From: Platerodrilus igneus
Lineage: Eukaryota; Arthropoda; Insecta; Coleoptera; Lycidae
Reading direction: 5' to 3'
DNA: 64,000 nucleotides
NCBI GenBank assembly: GCA_036346225.1
Contig: JARFIW010001104.1
Span: 5,234,001-5,298,000, forward strand
The notes under the pieces were generated by a model. That model searched no databases, was not told where the DNA came from, and worked only from the letters and a program-made list of their open reading frames with translations. Both the position numbers and the translations under genes were made by a program. This document shows positions 11,434 through 23,268 of this stretch, piece by piece. Numbering within the stretch: position 1 is the first letter of the stretch; each line of letters begins with the position of its first letter.

Positions 11434-11440
<7 letters not shown>
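11085..11440 (+). repeat. 355-bp repeat with tRNA-like core, copy 1
   Basis: This segment is nearly identical to 18758-19115, starting at AGCTTCCTGTCTATAACTGA (AGCTACGCTGTCTATAACTGA in the second copy) and ending TTATCAACTTACCTTGTGT...CTAA directly against a (TA)n array. A foldable tRNA-like sequence lies in the middle. A fragment of its end is also present upstream at about 11007-11060 and rearranged pieces occur at 34690-35080, so it is an interspersed repeat, probably a SINE. Confidence 0.75.
11225..11298 (+). tRNA. tRNA-like cloverleaf inside a repeat (probable SINE head, not a canonical tRNA gene)
   Basis: The 74 nt fold into a cloverleaf: acceptor GGTCTC against GAGACC-like 3' bases with one or two mismatches, a D arm GCG/CGC, an anticodon stem TGGTT/AACCA with a 7-nt loop CCAGAAA, and a T arm ACAGG/CCTGT with loop TTCAAGT. 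Box B reads GGTTCAAGTCC. Position 33 is C instead of the near-invariant T, and the anticodon would read AGA. It sits in a repeat whose second copy (18901-18974) has another loop, so I favour a tRNA-derived SINE head over a working tRNA. Confidence 0.55.

Positions 11441-11484
<44 letters not shown>
11439..11484. repeat. (TA)n array, 3' border of module M1
   Basis: A pure TA run of about 46 bp between the tRNA-like repeat and module M1. It marks the 3' end of M1 in that module's sense direction. Confidence 0.95.
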
Positions 11485-11487
<3 letters not shown>

Positions 11488-13547
11488 GTGTATTTTACTC
11501 TGGAATCACGTGCTCCATCGTTGGGCCCCCCAAATTGGGTCGTCCTAATTTATCGTGAAGTTTAGGCTCTAAAATCGTGCCCCACGCTTGGACGCAATAA
11601 CTTATTGTGAGGTTTACCTGGAATCATGCCCCACAAATTGGGCTGCTATTATATTGTGTAGTTAAATTACTCTAAAATCTTGCCTCGGCTGCTCTTGAAT
11701 CGAATCGTCCTCTTAATTCGACTGCTTCCTATATATTATTTCCACCTACCTGTTACCTCTAAAAAAACTTCCTCTCATAATTACCATAGAAACCTAAATA
11801 GAAATCCACATCAATCATGCATTCAAAAATAACTCAATTCACCAAAATATCACACTCTATTTATCTAAAATCCAAATTACACTTTTTTCCAACTTTAAAA
11901 TACCATTGCTTTATATATTAGATTTTATAACACTCATTTTGCATATTGATAACCCCTTTTTAACACATAACTTTTTATTAAAGTAAGGGGCATTCCTCAT
12001 ACCTTACGTTACCCTTCGTTCTAGCATGAACTCACCATTAAACTTTCTAAATGTGCATATAAATTCTCTGCACGACCAATATCAAAAACCTATGCTTTTT
12101 ACAACTTTTGGTTATCTGCAATTAATGAATAATGCTCAAAAATCAATTTCGTTTTTAACCGTCCGTTAAATGTCGGTTCAAATAAAAATCAAAGCAAATA
12201 ATCATCAAACACATCAAAACACCACAAACACTATGAAAATATTCACCATAAAGTGTCTTATTCTATCTCCTACCTTGTGGTTATCTTCGTACTGCGATGC
12301 AATCTCCAAATTTCGTTCCTTTTGTTACAAACACATTCTACTATCCCAAACCTCGCTTTGATCCACATCCAAACAACTTTCAAATTTTAGTACTTACATC
12401 TCAACTTTACTATTCACTAATACAGCTTTAACAGCTTTTACATAAATTTAATTCGACTGCGCTAATGCACTTGTAAGTAAACTTATTTTATCACCGATGG
12501 AATCAAAAGCAAAGAGAAAAGAGAACGAGACCTCTCTCTGTTCCTGATTATATAATCGAACCTGCTCTTCCCCTCCCTGTTTAAGAAAATGACACGTATA
12601 TTTGTTAAACCGTTATCTTCTTTTCCTCGTAAATCACCAACGACCGGCGGTTTCTCGTATTTTCATAACATAACACAACAGTACGCGGCAAACCATTTAA
12701 AAGCATCAACTGTCGTTTCCAATTCTCCGGATTAGCATATATTCCACGCCTCTAACTTCAAACAAACATCATTTTATCTTTCTTGTACATATCGCTCTAT
12801 TGCACACATATGCTTCTACCACCTGAATTTCTAGCCCTTCTTATTTAACTTTCACCAATCATCTCGCTTGGTTCTAGTTTCACACTTTTCTGAGCGATGC
12901 GTGTCTTGTTTACAACTATCCTTGACATTATCGATTTTTAATTCCCTGCCTCTGGATATAGTTTATGTATCTCTTTGATACCTATAGACTTTTATTCAAT
13001 CTTCGTTTTTTCATTGCTCCTTGCGACTCTATATCTAAGATTAAAAATCAGTATTTTAACTAACGTATACTGCTTTTACTTCAATCCTGTGTGGTTTTGT
13101 TTACGGCCTTGACTGCTTTAATTTAAACGGTTGTTGGTTCTACTAAGCTATTAAATTTGTTTGCTGCAACTTTTACCAAGCAATTCATTTTTCCCCCTTG
13201 TTATTTGAAACGTAGAAATCGTTATTTTTAACGTGCTTAACGTTTTTAAAACTGTTCTCTAGTAACTTCATTATGCTATAATTTAACCCCAAATTATTTT
13301 CTTTACTCTTTTACATAAATATTATGATACATGGTCCCTAACTAAATTTAATTAAGATAAATTATACCTACTTTAATCAGGCGTTAAACTAAATCGATAT
13401 TCCCTTATTATCCATTAATTAAGCTAGAAAATAATTGTTGAATATCTTTTGATTCAATCAATTTATTTGACTGTACCTAATCGCTCTTACCCCTATGAGT
13501 TAACTTATGTATTTTATTGGCCCTTTTAATTACACGATAATATATAT
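11485..13547 (-). mobile_element. (TA)n-bounded module M1
   Basis: An approximately 2.06-kb repeat related to M3 and M6. In minus-strand sense it starts TTATCGTGTAATTAAAAGG beside a short TA run and ends in three short degenerate subrepeats containing GGGGCATGATTCCAG-like sequence and the block GAGCAGCCGAGGC (complement at about 11682-11695), then (TA)n. A TATA box lies at 12547-12556 and a donor-like AAG|GTAGGAG near 12273. No protein is visible. The 63-codon frame at 12170-12361 on the opposite strand is spurious. It forms a head-to-head pair with M2. Confidence 0.7.
12547..12556 (-). promoter_or_regulatory. TATA box of module M1
   Basis: ATTATATAAT on the minus strand sits about 1 kb from the module start, at the position where M3, M4, M5 and M9 also have a TATA element. 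It is followed by a purine-rich GGAACAGAGAGAGG segment. Confidence 0.5.
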
Positions 13548-13555
13548 ATTGTAGT

Positions 13556-15570
13556 GGTTTTAAAGGGCTAAATCTACGTATAAACAAATTAATTTCAAAA
13601 CACCCTGTATAAAGGAAACAACCAGAATTTATGTGCGAAATTTATTCCAGTTAGTTCATTTTTAAGTAACAGGTATTAACAAAATTTTACAAATAATGAT
13701 TAAAATTTAGTAGATTTGCAAAGGAAATAAATTGTAGAGGCCAATGCCATTAATTTATTAATTTAATTGAGTTTAATTGAACGGTTATTTACGTAAAATA
13801 TACATAAAAGCGTGTAAAAATCAATAATACCAAGGTGAAACGCGTTGCTAACAAACAAATATATCGGATGGGTTAAAATACGCTGAAAATCCAACTCGTA
13901 GAAATATTATTTAAAACGTTCGTTAAAATTGAACACCTGCAGGTTTCTAAATGTCAAGTTCCATTTATTTTTATAGATAACAAACAAGTTTTAAAAATAT
14001 TGGGTAAACGGTCGGATGTTTTCCCATTAAACGCTAATGAGGGGTTATTTAAAGCACGTTTTTTGTGTTGCACATGGAGTTGTAAAACGCGGCCAGGAAT
14101 ATCGATTTCTACCACTCAAACAAGGTTAGAAAGAGACGTAGAATATGCATAAGCAACGGACAACGTTAGTATAGGCGGGATTTGTAAAACGTCAATGGAT
14201 AGACTATTGGTCGATATCGTTAGGTGTACATCAGACAAGACACGGGAATATTGAATATTAATTTTCAGAAAATATCGTAACGACGCGCTAAATTTCGAGG
14301 ATTTTAAAAACGGTTGAACCAAAATTTTAAGAACGTGTTATTATAAATGAAGGACTTCGGGTGAAATGCGGCCGAGAGGTGGCATCGTAAATGTACAAAT
14401 ACCTTTTCAAAATATAATAAAAGCCCTTAGTATTTTGATCGCTTCAGACTACGTACGAAAGTTACCACGAGCTTGTAAGTATAGAAAATTATTTTAAACT
14501 ATATAGCACGGTGCTAGCCTCATAATTTGTACGCGAAGTGTGCCGAGTTTACATTGTTTTATTGAGGTACCACATACATTTTTTAACAATCTTGTGTAGT
14601 GACGTTATGTAACGTGGATTAAATTAAACAATTATGAAAGAAGTATAATTAATTTGGATTTGGAAACTGGATACACCGTGAAGGCAGCGCAAGCAGCTCA
14701 ACTTAAATGGAGTTCTACTAATAGCTAAAATCGGCCTGCAGAGCAGAAAGAAGCAAATATACGGCATCATCAACGCAGCAGGGATCTTCAAGAAATTTCA
14801 GGTAACGCGTTAAAATTGTGTTGTTATAAACTATGAAACTATGAATATTGGGTGACGTATGAGAGTGAATTTTTGAGGTATTGTGCATTATTTTGCGTAT
14901 TGAAAATAATACGTATAACTAACTTTATTATGGTATTTAAATAGAAATCTGAAGGTGTATATAAAGCTTATTAACGTTCCATCAGGAAGTTAAATTTTGT
15001 AAAGAGTACATGGGTTTGTTTTTTTTGTTTGTTGTAAGAGTATGCGAAGTATAAGGACATACATTATTCATAATTAACTGGGTTATCATGAGCTCACCAT
15101 ACTCCAGAGTTTACGTAGATTTAAAATAAATTATAAAGAAAGAATGAGAAATAAGATATTATTCAGGGCCCATTTACTCAGGGTACATTCTATGGGTTTG
15201 ATAATTTAAATTAAAATACAGGACATTACAAAATAGGATTTATGGAGGTGTAACTTGATCACTGAAATGTGGATAATGTTGAATTTTATTTGTAAATAGT
15301 GATAAATAAAAGATTGTATGATTGTTGTATTTTGTGGTTTTATTGAGAGTGTGCGTGAACGATGCAAAGCATAATAGTGAATCTAGGTATCTAAGAGGAG
15401 GCTCAACTGAGCTAGCCGGAAGCAGTTGAAGAAAGCTATTCAACCGAGGAAGAGAGGAATCTGGGTAAGAAATTATTTTTTTTGATTTTTTTTATTTTTG
15501 GTGAAATTTTTGATTTTTGTATAAATTAATTTTCGAAACTACTGAGACTGAGGACCAGAGAGTTCCACGG

Positions 15571-15572
<2 letters not shown>
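13556..15572 (+). mobile_element. (TA)n-bounded module M2
   Basis: An approximately 2.0-kb module on the + strand. It begins TGTAGTGGTTTTAAAGGG and ends GTTCCACGGCA, so its ends are TG...CA with inverted complementarity (TGTAGTGG against CCACGGCA), as in LTRs. AACACCCTGTATAA near 13600 is also found in M4. A TATA-like box lies at 14412-14423. An exon-like, less AT-rich piece (about 14660-14801) ends in TTTCAG|GTAACG. CTGAGCTAGCCG near 15408 is shared with M4. No open frame of note. It is head-to-head with M1, making a 4.1-kb imperfect palindrome. Confidence 0.7.
14412..14423 (+). promoter_or_regulatory. TATA-like box of module M2
   Basis: ATATAATAAAAG lies about 860 bp into the module. An initiator-like TTGATCGCTTCAGACT follows some 25 bp downstream and a donor-like CAG|GTAAC lies 380 bp further on (14801/14802). 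Confidence 0.45.

Positions 15573-15610
<38 letters not shown>
15573..15610. repeat. (TA)n array, 3' border of module M2
   Basis: A perfect TA run of about 38 bp between the CGGCA end of M2 and a mariner-type element that starts 9 bp later. Confidence 0.95.
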
Positions 15611-15613
<3 letters not shown>

Positions 15614-15619
15614 TGTGTA

Positions 15620-17551
15620 CTCTGCGACCGTTAAGTCCGGATCCCTAATAACAAAATGATAACGACGTATTTTTATGAAAACTCCAAAACACGTTAATTT
15701 TAGTTTTTTGCGGTTTTATTGCTTATAGTATTAGCTCTGTAGATTCATCCCCTAAGGTAGGGTGAAATCAACCCTTAAAATTTTAAATAGCAATAGGGGT
15801 CAAGTGACATATTATTAGAAAGCCTATTTCGTCCTCTTTTCAAAAATGTCATACTTTTTAATTTGTCGAGTACTTTCCGAGATATTGATTTTTCTCAGAA
15901 TTAAATTAACTAATATAAAAACAGACTTGGCGTTCCGTTTGCAACATAGCAATATTAATACCAGCCTTTTACTCAAAAAATATGTAGTTACCTGTTGCAT
16001 TCACCTGTTAAACTAGTTGTTTCTATAAACGACAAATGATCAACAAATCTCTTAAAAATCGTAGAATTTGCATTAGTTCATTGTAGTTTGATGTTTTGAA
16101 ATTATGGTAAATTTAACCGAAACTCAAAGGATTGAAATTTTAATTTATCTTGGTTATGATAATCTAACAAGGAGTCACAAGGATGTGTGCGCATTGTTCA
16201 ATGCAAAATACCCAAATCGTCAGATAACGCGTTCAACGGTTGAAAAAATAGCCAAAAAATTTTTGGAAACTGGTAGTGTAAAAGATGTGCCTAAAACTGG
16301 TCGTCCAAAAGTCAATAATGATATTAAGTTAGAAGTTCTTTTGAAAGTAGTAGAGAATCCACATTTGTCGACACGATCACTTGCTGTGGGAAACGAAATT
16401 AGCCAGAGTTCAGTGCATAAGATTCCTAAGAAGAAAAAGTTCCATCCCTTCAAAATTCAAACAAACTCAAGAACTGAACGAAGACGATTGTGATAGACTA
16501 CTGCAATTTTGTGAAGTGCTTATGCACATGCAAGCAAATAATCCGAATTTTTATCGTCTCATTGTATTTTCCGACGAAGCAACTTTCACTATAAATGGAG
16601 TCGTTAATCAACAAAATTGTCGTTACTGGAGTCGAGAGAATCCTCACTGGATGCGAGAAACTCCCACTCCATACCCTCAAAAGGTAAATGTGTGGGTAGG
16701 AATAACAGGCGACAGGATATTTGGACCATACTTTTCAATGGCACCCTCACTGGAGAAATATACCTCAATTTCCTTCAAAATGATTTACTACCTGCTCTTG
16801 TTGCACTTGGACCGGATGAAAAGAATCCAGATCGCCTTAATAGAGTTTGGTTTCAACAAGATGGTGTACCGCATCATTTCGCGCGTCATGTCCGTGAATT
16901 TCTAGATGCTAAGCTTCCATGTAGATAAATTGACAGGCGAGGGCCAATAGAGTGGCCAGCTAGATCGCCAGATCTTACCCCGCTTGATTTTCTTCTGTGG
17001 GGTTATTTAAAATGTATATCACGAGCCCAAAAAATCTTGACAATTTAAAACGACAAATAACTCAAGAAATCCGTCTTATAGAGGCAGACACAATAAACAA
17101 TGTTCTTCAGGAATTTTTAAATAGAATTGCTTACTGTCAAGAAGTGAATGTGTGGCAATTTGAACATTTAATATAATTTTATTTAATTTTAATTTCTTGA
17201 GACGTATTTTGTTTGATGATTGATTAAATAATTTGTGATTGTACTTATTTATTGCATTAGTTAACTTAATTTTGGAAAAATTAATTTCTCGGAAACTAAT
17301 CGACGAAGATTAAAAGTAAGACATTTTTGAAAAGAGGACGAAATAGGTATTCTAATGATATGTCACTTGACCCCTATTGCTATTTAAGATTTTAAGGGTT
17401 GATTTTACCCTCCCTTAAGGAATGAATCTAGAGCTAAAATTATAAGCAATAAAACCACAAGAAAAACTAAAATTGACGTGTTTTTGGAGTTTTCATAAAA
17501 ATACGTCGTTTTCATTTTATTATTAGGGATCCGGGCTTTACGGTGGCACTG
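15620..17551 (+). mobile_element. DD41D mariner-type transposon with about 296-bp terminal inverted repeats
   Basis: Flanked by TA at 15618-15619 and 17552-17553, total 1932 bp. Terminal inverted repeats run 15620-15916 and 17256-17551: both contain CCGGATCCCTAATAA, ACGACGTATTTTTATGAAAA, ATAGCAATAGGGGTCAAGTG and TTTCCGAGA. Arms this long are unusual, since most mariners have about 30 bp. The transposase remnant between them is of the DD41D group. Confidence 0.92.
16104..17176 (+). pseudogene. DD41D mariner-type transposase, frameshifted
   Basis: Start ATG at 16104, stop at 17174-17176 (frame ends WQFEHLI). The N-terminal part has a helix-turn-helix reading (HKDVCALFNAKYPNRQITRS) and the GSVKDVPKTGRPK linker. 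The catalytic core reads VFSDEATFTING (first Asp), WFQQDGVPHHF (second Asp), and RSPDLTPLDFLLWG (third Asp). I count 41 residues between the second and third, which gives DD41D. The frame shifts near 16460 and 16735, and a stop lies near 16926 just before IDRRGPIEWPARSPD. All three catalytic residues survive, so the copy is fairly young, yet it cannot make one full protein. Confidence 0.9.
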
Positions 17552-17553
17552 TA

Positions 17554-18486
17554 TATTTAAAAGTTGTAAATATAAGTCGAGCAAACGCGAGAGTACTGTT
17601 GTGTTAGTCCATACCTATTATTAACTACTGAAAATATTTTAGGGCGATTGCATATAAAAATCATTTTTGTAGTGATTTCTGGTGGAACTAAAATAACTTT
17701 CAGCTAAAAATTTAAAAAAGTTTTGAAAAAGAGAAAATTACAAACATTATTCATTTATGGGGTAATCAAATCTTAATGCAGATGTTTCAGTTAAGATATA
17801 CTGCAACAATTACTTAATGAATTTAAATTAAATGCAAAACGCTTCAAGAAACAATGCATAGCTGGGGGAATAACCCCGACACTGAATCAGGAGTTGCTAT
17901 AGAATTATCATATCCGTTATACAATCTCTATCCAATTGCTATTGAGCGCGTTCTTTCAGACAATAAAAAGGGCGATTGCGCCTGGCGGATAAAGCTTTTG
18001 ATAAAAAGCTATTACAATCGCGGCATGCTTTGTAAAGGCTAAGATCGTGATTGGATGCTTGTATCTTGATGCCACGCCTTATTCATCTCCACCGGGCTTC
18101 TTGCATTACAATTAAAGTTTTATTGCGGTTTATATAATGGACGAAGAATTTTCTTTTCATATCATGAATGGTTATGATTTAATTTAAATGTTAAAGAGGG
18201 TGCATAAATACGGCAGCGATGTGGAAATTTTAAATAGGTCGCCGAACAAATTAGCATTGTTTCAGACTTCATCACAATATAAAGAGATTTACCAACTTGC
18301 TGTAACTACTGGTTAATATCGGTCTGTAATTCAGTCTAAATTACGGTATAAAAAATGTCTAAAAGTATTTTCAGTTCCCATTACAATTGATCCTCAATCT
18401 GTACTTAGTTGAAAGCTGTAGATTTTGTCAGCCTGGCTATGTAGATATTTCTCCCAGAATGGTGAAATACCCCTAATTTGACTTTT
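17554..18486. other. no recognisable element
   Basis: AT-rich sequence. The 62-codon frame at 17854-18042 has no recognisable motif. Confidence 0.25.
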
Positions 18487-18545
18487 TAATGCTCCATCTC
18501 AAGGTACTACATTGACTAGAAAATGATTTTTTTAGAGGTGATTCA
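18487..18545 (-). mobile_element. SINE 3' fragment
   Basis: AATGCTCCATCTCAAGGTAC followed by TACATTGACTAG matches the 3' part of the tRNA-derived SINE found at 4.1, 40.3, 47.2, 51-54 and 59.5 kb. It ends abruptly on both sides. Confidence 0.65.
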
Positions 18546-18757
18546 AAACGACATGACCCTGCGCAGAAAACTAAAACTTCTCCGGAACCACGTCACCGTC
18601 AGTTTACTATCCACCTAAACATATTGTTTTACCAGCTTTGAATGAATTGTAAATACGACAGTAGCTAATTCTCCTGTCCTCATATTCTAGCACAATTGAT
18701 ATTAGATAAGATTGCAAAATCAAATGGTTAGTCCAGGTTATTGAAATTAGACAGGAA

Positions 18758-19110
18758 GCTACGCTGTCTATAACTGACATAAGTCAAAAACTTGACAATG
18801 TCAGATATGATTGACAAAAATGCCGAACGTAATTGAAAGTTAGGTTGATGTATCGTCGTGTACACGATTTAAATTTGTAAATTTCCAAATTGTCGTCATC
18901 GGTCTCGGTGGCGTAATTGGTAAACGCATGGTTCCGGCAAAACCAGGATACAGGTTCAAGTCCTGTCCAAGACCTTATATTTTCCATCTTTCAATTACTA
19001 GCTCAATTTGAAATGATCATTTGGGCTTTGCATAAAAGTCTAAGTTATTATTTCATCTTATTCACTATAATACGATAGTATTTATCAACTTACCTTGTGT
19101 AATTAACTAC

Positions 19111-19115
<5 letters not shown>
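18758..19115 (+). repeat. 355-bp repeat with tRNA-like core, copy 2
   Basis: Second copy of the 11085-11440 repeat in the same orientation, again placed directly before a (TA)n array and a minus-strand module (M3). Shared placement suggests that the repeat and the module boundary were copied together, or that both target or generate (TA)n. Confidence 0.75.
18901..18974 (+). tRNA. tRNA-like cloverleaf inside a repeat, second copy
   Basis: Same 74-nt fold as 11225-11298, with anticodon loop CCGGCAA (anticodon would read GGC) and T arm ACAGG-TTCAAGT-CCTGT. The acceptor stem has six of seven pairs. The anticodon differs from the first copy and C occupies position 33, so a SINE head is more likely than a functional tRNA. 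Confidence 0.55.

Positions 19116-19156
<41 letters not shown>
19116..19156. repeat. (TA)n array, 3' border of module M3
   Basis: About 41 bp of pure TA between the tRNA-like repeat and M3. Confidence 0.95.
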
Positions 19157-19161
<5 letters not shown>

Positions 19162-21431
19162 GTAGTCGCCTCGGCTGATCCGCTCTGTCCCCCTTTACTT
19201 CATTAAAAACTCTTATACTAACACAGACGCTTACCTGGTTTTTGAATCCAAAAACACCGCCTCACTGCTACCATGCTATAACCTAAAAGAAAATCCACTC
19301 TACATTTATACTCAAAATAAAGCAATTCAGAAATACAACACACACTATTTACAGTCAATAAATATTACATTCTCATAAAACTTTTCATTATGTACACTTG
19401 GATACTTCGTACTAACAACAATTATATTTTCAAGGAAATATTTCACTTCGATAACCTTATTAAACAATTATTCTGCTAAAGCGAAAGGGCATTCCTAATA
19501 TCTGACTTTATTTCTTCATATTAACATGAGCTCATACTAAAACTTTTAAACCATGAGTGCAAACTTACAGCGCTACTAAACAAAATTAAATAAGCCCTCT
19601 ATTTTTTTTACAATATATCCTGGTTATCTGTAAATCACTACTCCTTGACAACCTAAATAAATTTCATTCACTTCGAAAGTCCCATAAATTTATAGTTCAC
19701 TAAATACAACAATTAAAAAAAATACACAAAAGCACAAAAAGTAAAAAGAATTATTGCAAATAGTTACCACACAATGTTTGAATAAAAGTTATTACTTGGT
19801 AACCAGCACTTGCAGATGATGCCGTCGATTATGGTTGTAGTCCATGGAACCGCTATCCGCTTGCATGAATGTCGCTTTCTGCATGCTGCTACCCCAAAAT
19901 TTCTCTTCATTAAAAATAATCATCCACATCCAACTTCCAAAATTTCCAATTTATAACAAATGAATTACTGATTGCTGCCTTCACCATTCATTTCCAAATT
20001 TTAATACATTTTAAAACCAAAATAGAGATCGTAGTACTTACGTATACCATCTACGTTCCGTTTTTAATTCTTTATTTAACTTCTAGCTTTTATATAACTG
20101 GACATTACACATCACACACTTGTGTGTAATTATCTTAATAAATAAAATATATCACTAAGTATTTCAGTGGAAGTAACTTTGTAGAACGTAGGAACGACGA
20201 AAAATTAAGAGCGTGGCACCCTCCCTTTCGGGTGATTATATAGCCTCGTTCGCCCCCTCCCCTTTGTTGAAATTTAGCACGTAAACTTCTAACGGACACA
20301 ACAATTCCCCGTATAACTGTAAGCGACTTTCAATTTCTGTGAAAAGCTCTAATCGTTTTCGTTTTCTGTGAATATCGCTCGACAAACACATCAAAATACT
20401 CGGAAATCCTGACAAAACCGTCAACCGACTCTATTCTTCGGCGAAAACTAGTCTCAACGAACTTTCAATTCTGGCTACGTCCACGACCTCTACTTAAACA
20501 AATATCTTTCATCTCTTTTCTTCATATAGCGTCCTTTTACATTTATGCTTCTTTTCTATCCTTCCTAAGACCAACTTGTTGCGCGTCTACCTTTAACGTC
20601 CAATCAAATCACTCAAACTCTCTCCCTTACTTTTCACCGATCCTGTCTGCTGTTAAAGTTTTTAGAAATTATTGATTTTTATACCCTCTCGAAACAAATT
20701 TGTATACAGTCTCTCAACCATACTACTTCTATGATTAAATTCTAAAAATGTAGTGCTTCTCTCTCACATTCATACGTTCTACATCATCCATTTTCTTCTA
20801 TAACCGCTTGGTTCTGTTTCACTACTGTACTACCTTTAAGATTACCTTGATATCTTATGCTGTTTCTCCGTCATACTTGTATGCTTCGATTCATCTTTGT
20901 TTATCTGCTTATTTAAAAGTCAACCAACTAATCAACGCATGTTATCTACGCTCCTTTACTAACACATCTGAAAACGCTGTCTTCTCTTGTACAATATCGA
21001 TTCGTATTCTTTAACGGCCACCTGACTTTGCTGAATGCCGCTTATCCAAATATTCAACGATCTGTCTTTCTTGGAACATATTAAATTGTATAGCCTCGTT
21101 CGTTTAGATAACGTTCCCCCTGTTGTTTATATGGTTTAAAATGTTTCTGGTTTTACCCTATATTAACGAATACGGAAAGTTTTGGCAAAATAAAAGCCGT
21201 ATTTATTTTGTGTTGCTTCTAAACCTTTATTATCCTAATTAAATATTATGCTAAGTCCTTTATAAATAAATACACCTAAAATTACATTAACTTTTAACTA
21301 TCGTACGTTGAATAAGCTCCAATTTTTATTTACAAATACCTAATTATCATACTAATAAATTTATCTAAGACCCTCTTGACTCATGGCCTTCTGTATGTCT
21401 TGTTAACCTACAATTAGCTTCTAATTACACA
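19157..21431 (-). mobile_element. (TA)n-bounded module M3
   Basis: Related to M1 and M6 along its length, for example the TTATTGTGTAGTCG start, the GCCTCGGCTG block at about 19165-19175, the GGGCATTCCTAATATCTGAC segment near 19490 and the shared AAATTTAGCACGTA near 20270. In minus sense a TATA box lies at 20233-20242. The word TATAGCCTCGTTCG occurs twice (20237-20250 and 21091-21104), an internal duplication not seen in the other modules. The frames within it look spurious. Confidence 0.65.
20233..20242 (-). promoter_or_regulatory. TATA box of module M3
   Basis: GCTATATAAT on the minus strand, at the position equivalent to the TATA box of M1. The same surrounding word recurs at 21091-21104. 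Confidence 0.45.
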
Positions 21432-21476
21432 ATAATATATATATATATATATATACATACTATATATATATATATT
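21432..21476. repeat. interrupted (TA)n array between modules M3 and M4
   Basis: Two TA runs separated by CATAC. This is the start border of M3 and the 3' border of M4, both minus-strand modules. Confidence 0.9.
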
Positions 21477-23268
21477 AATATGATAACGCTGCACGCCGAT
21501 GTAATAAACGTCCAGTTTCCTGCTGTCCGCCACCGCTCTGTGTCTTTCTCTAATATTTTAATTTTAATTATGCCACGGCTAGCTCAGTTTAACTCACACA
21601 GAGTGCACAACGTTACGATAATCAAATAATAAACCCCTTTCCCTTAAAACTTTTTCTGTTTAGAATGATAAAACGAAGTTGATCAATAGTTGTATAATGA
21701 GAAGAAAATAATATCTACACTTCACAGTTTTGCAATAAGACAAATAAACCCTTGAATCAATTAATAATATTTAGATTATTAATCCCCAAAATTGTATCTC
21801 CCTTTCTTTAATATAAAACCACCAAAAATGATATTATTACTGGAATATCTAGAACGTTTAAGACCTTTCCCCTTTTTACGTAAATTTTCACGTATAAAGT
21901 ATTTTTGTTGACTCCTTACAAAATATAGAAAATATAGTCAATGTTCAAATTTAAAAAAAAATGAAGAAATGCCTTATACTAGGTAGCCCTAACCTGTAGT
22001 TTTCCTGGTGTGTTCTTTTTTGTTCTCCCCTTTGATCTGCTGCTACGTGTTGTGGATCAACACCCCTTGATTACCTTCAATCGAGTAGCTTCTATTAAAA
22101 CAGTGCTCTGCTTTGTGCTCCTTCCCGTGAATTTGAACCAATAGTTTTCATTCAGTATTATTAATTTCTTTCCAAAATTTAGTGCGTGCTTTATTTAGAT
22201 AAACTTGAAGTAACTTAGAATTTTCTTGTCGTAACTTAGACGTAACTTGGACGTAACTTAGAGCCCTACATTATAAATATTTGACCTAAATTAATTGATA
22301 AAATTTCTACTCGCGTTTTCAAGCAAAAGGCGAAACCTTTTTTATCTATTTTCACTATAATTTATTTTAAAATATTGTGTGTAACACCACTTTTAACAAA
22401 TTTTAATTATTTAATTGGAATATTAATTCGACGCGTAAATTTTTGAGTAACAGTGACGCAGCTTCTACGTCGTTCTAATTGAGACTAAGACTCTTATCAA
22501 ACTCTGGGCGTTATATAGTCTATCTCTATTTAAAATTCATTGGTTTATTTAAACTGTCGTTCAAAGTTTGTAGCCAACCACAGGTTGCTTTGGATATTTC
22601 TGTGGATTTTACAAGTTTATTTCTGATGGAACGATTCAGTGATCACGCATTCTTCTAATATTTCTATTATTTGTCGATCTTTGACCGCTTGTATTGGTAT
22701 TATTACTGGAAATTTTAATTTACCTTGGCCTTTAATTTAGCTTATGGCTCTTGTTTGTGTAGATAAAGCTTTTGGAAATCGAACGAATTTTATGAATAAA
22801 ATCACGTAGCATAAATGACGTAAAATAACATATTTCTGTTTATATCTTGTGTTTAAAACTAATTTCCTTTGAAATATGCGTTTCTTATCAAAACGTTTTA
22901 CTATTTTCTTTTATTATCGCATGCTTAGTTTCAATGGATATGGCGTGATGATTTACTAGGTTTTGCTTTATTCCATGCGTATCTATTTATTTATAATTTA
23001 TGAACGCTTCTTGATTTAGAACTAGTTTAATTGCGTGTATAATTATTTCTCTGCTGAATATGTTTTATTATTGAAGGACATGCTTACTGGCATTGATTAA
23101 AGTTAATTGCGGTCCTTATACAGGGTGTTAAATGTTTGTTCTTTGCATAATATGCGAATTACGTATTTTTCATGCTAATTAAATGCAGTTTTCTAATTCC
23201 TAGTACTATTTTATTGTATTGCGCGACCACCACGACTCAATATACCCCTAAATAACCCCCTTATCATA
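21477..23268 (-). mobile_element. (TA)n-bounded module M4
   Basis: Approximately 1.8 kb. In minus sense it starts TGCTATGATAAGGGGG, very like the start of M8 (TGCTGTGATAAGGGG). It carries AACACCCTGTATAAGG (shared with M2), a TATA box at 22510-22518, a donor-like CTACAG|GTTAGG at about 21993, the GTTGTGGATCAACACCCC region (present in reverse orientation in M7 at about 32175) and CTGAGCTAGCCG (shared with M2). It sits head-to-head with M5 across a short TA run at 23270-23278. Confidence 0.6.
22510..22518 (-). promoter_or_regulatory. TATA box of module M4
   Basis: CTATATAAC on the minus strand, about 755 bp from the module start and followed by GCCCAGAGTTTGATAAGAG. Confidence 0.45.

Noticed and set aside
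13556..15572. Straightforward solo LTR
   Set aside because: The TG...CA ends and TATA box fit, but other modules lack clear TG starts, a primer-site-like motif lies inside the end, and no target-site duplication other than TA runs can be read. It is kept as a hypothesis only.
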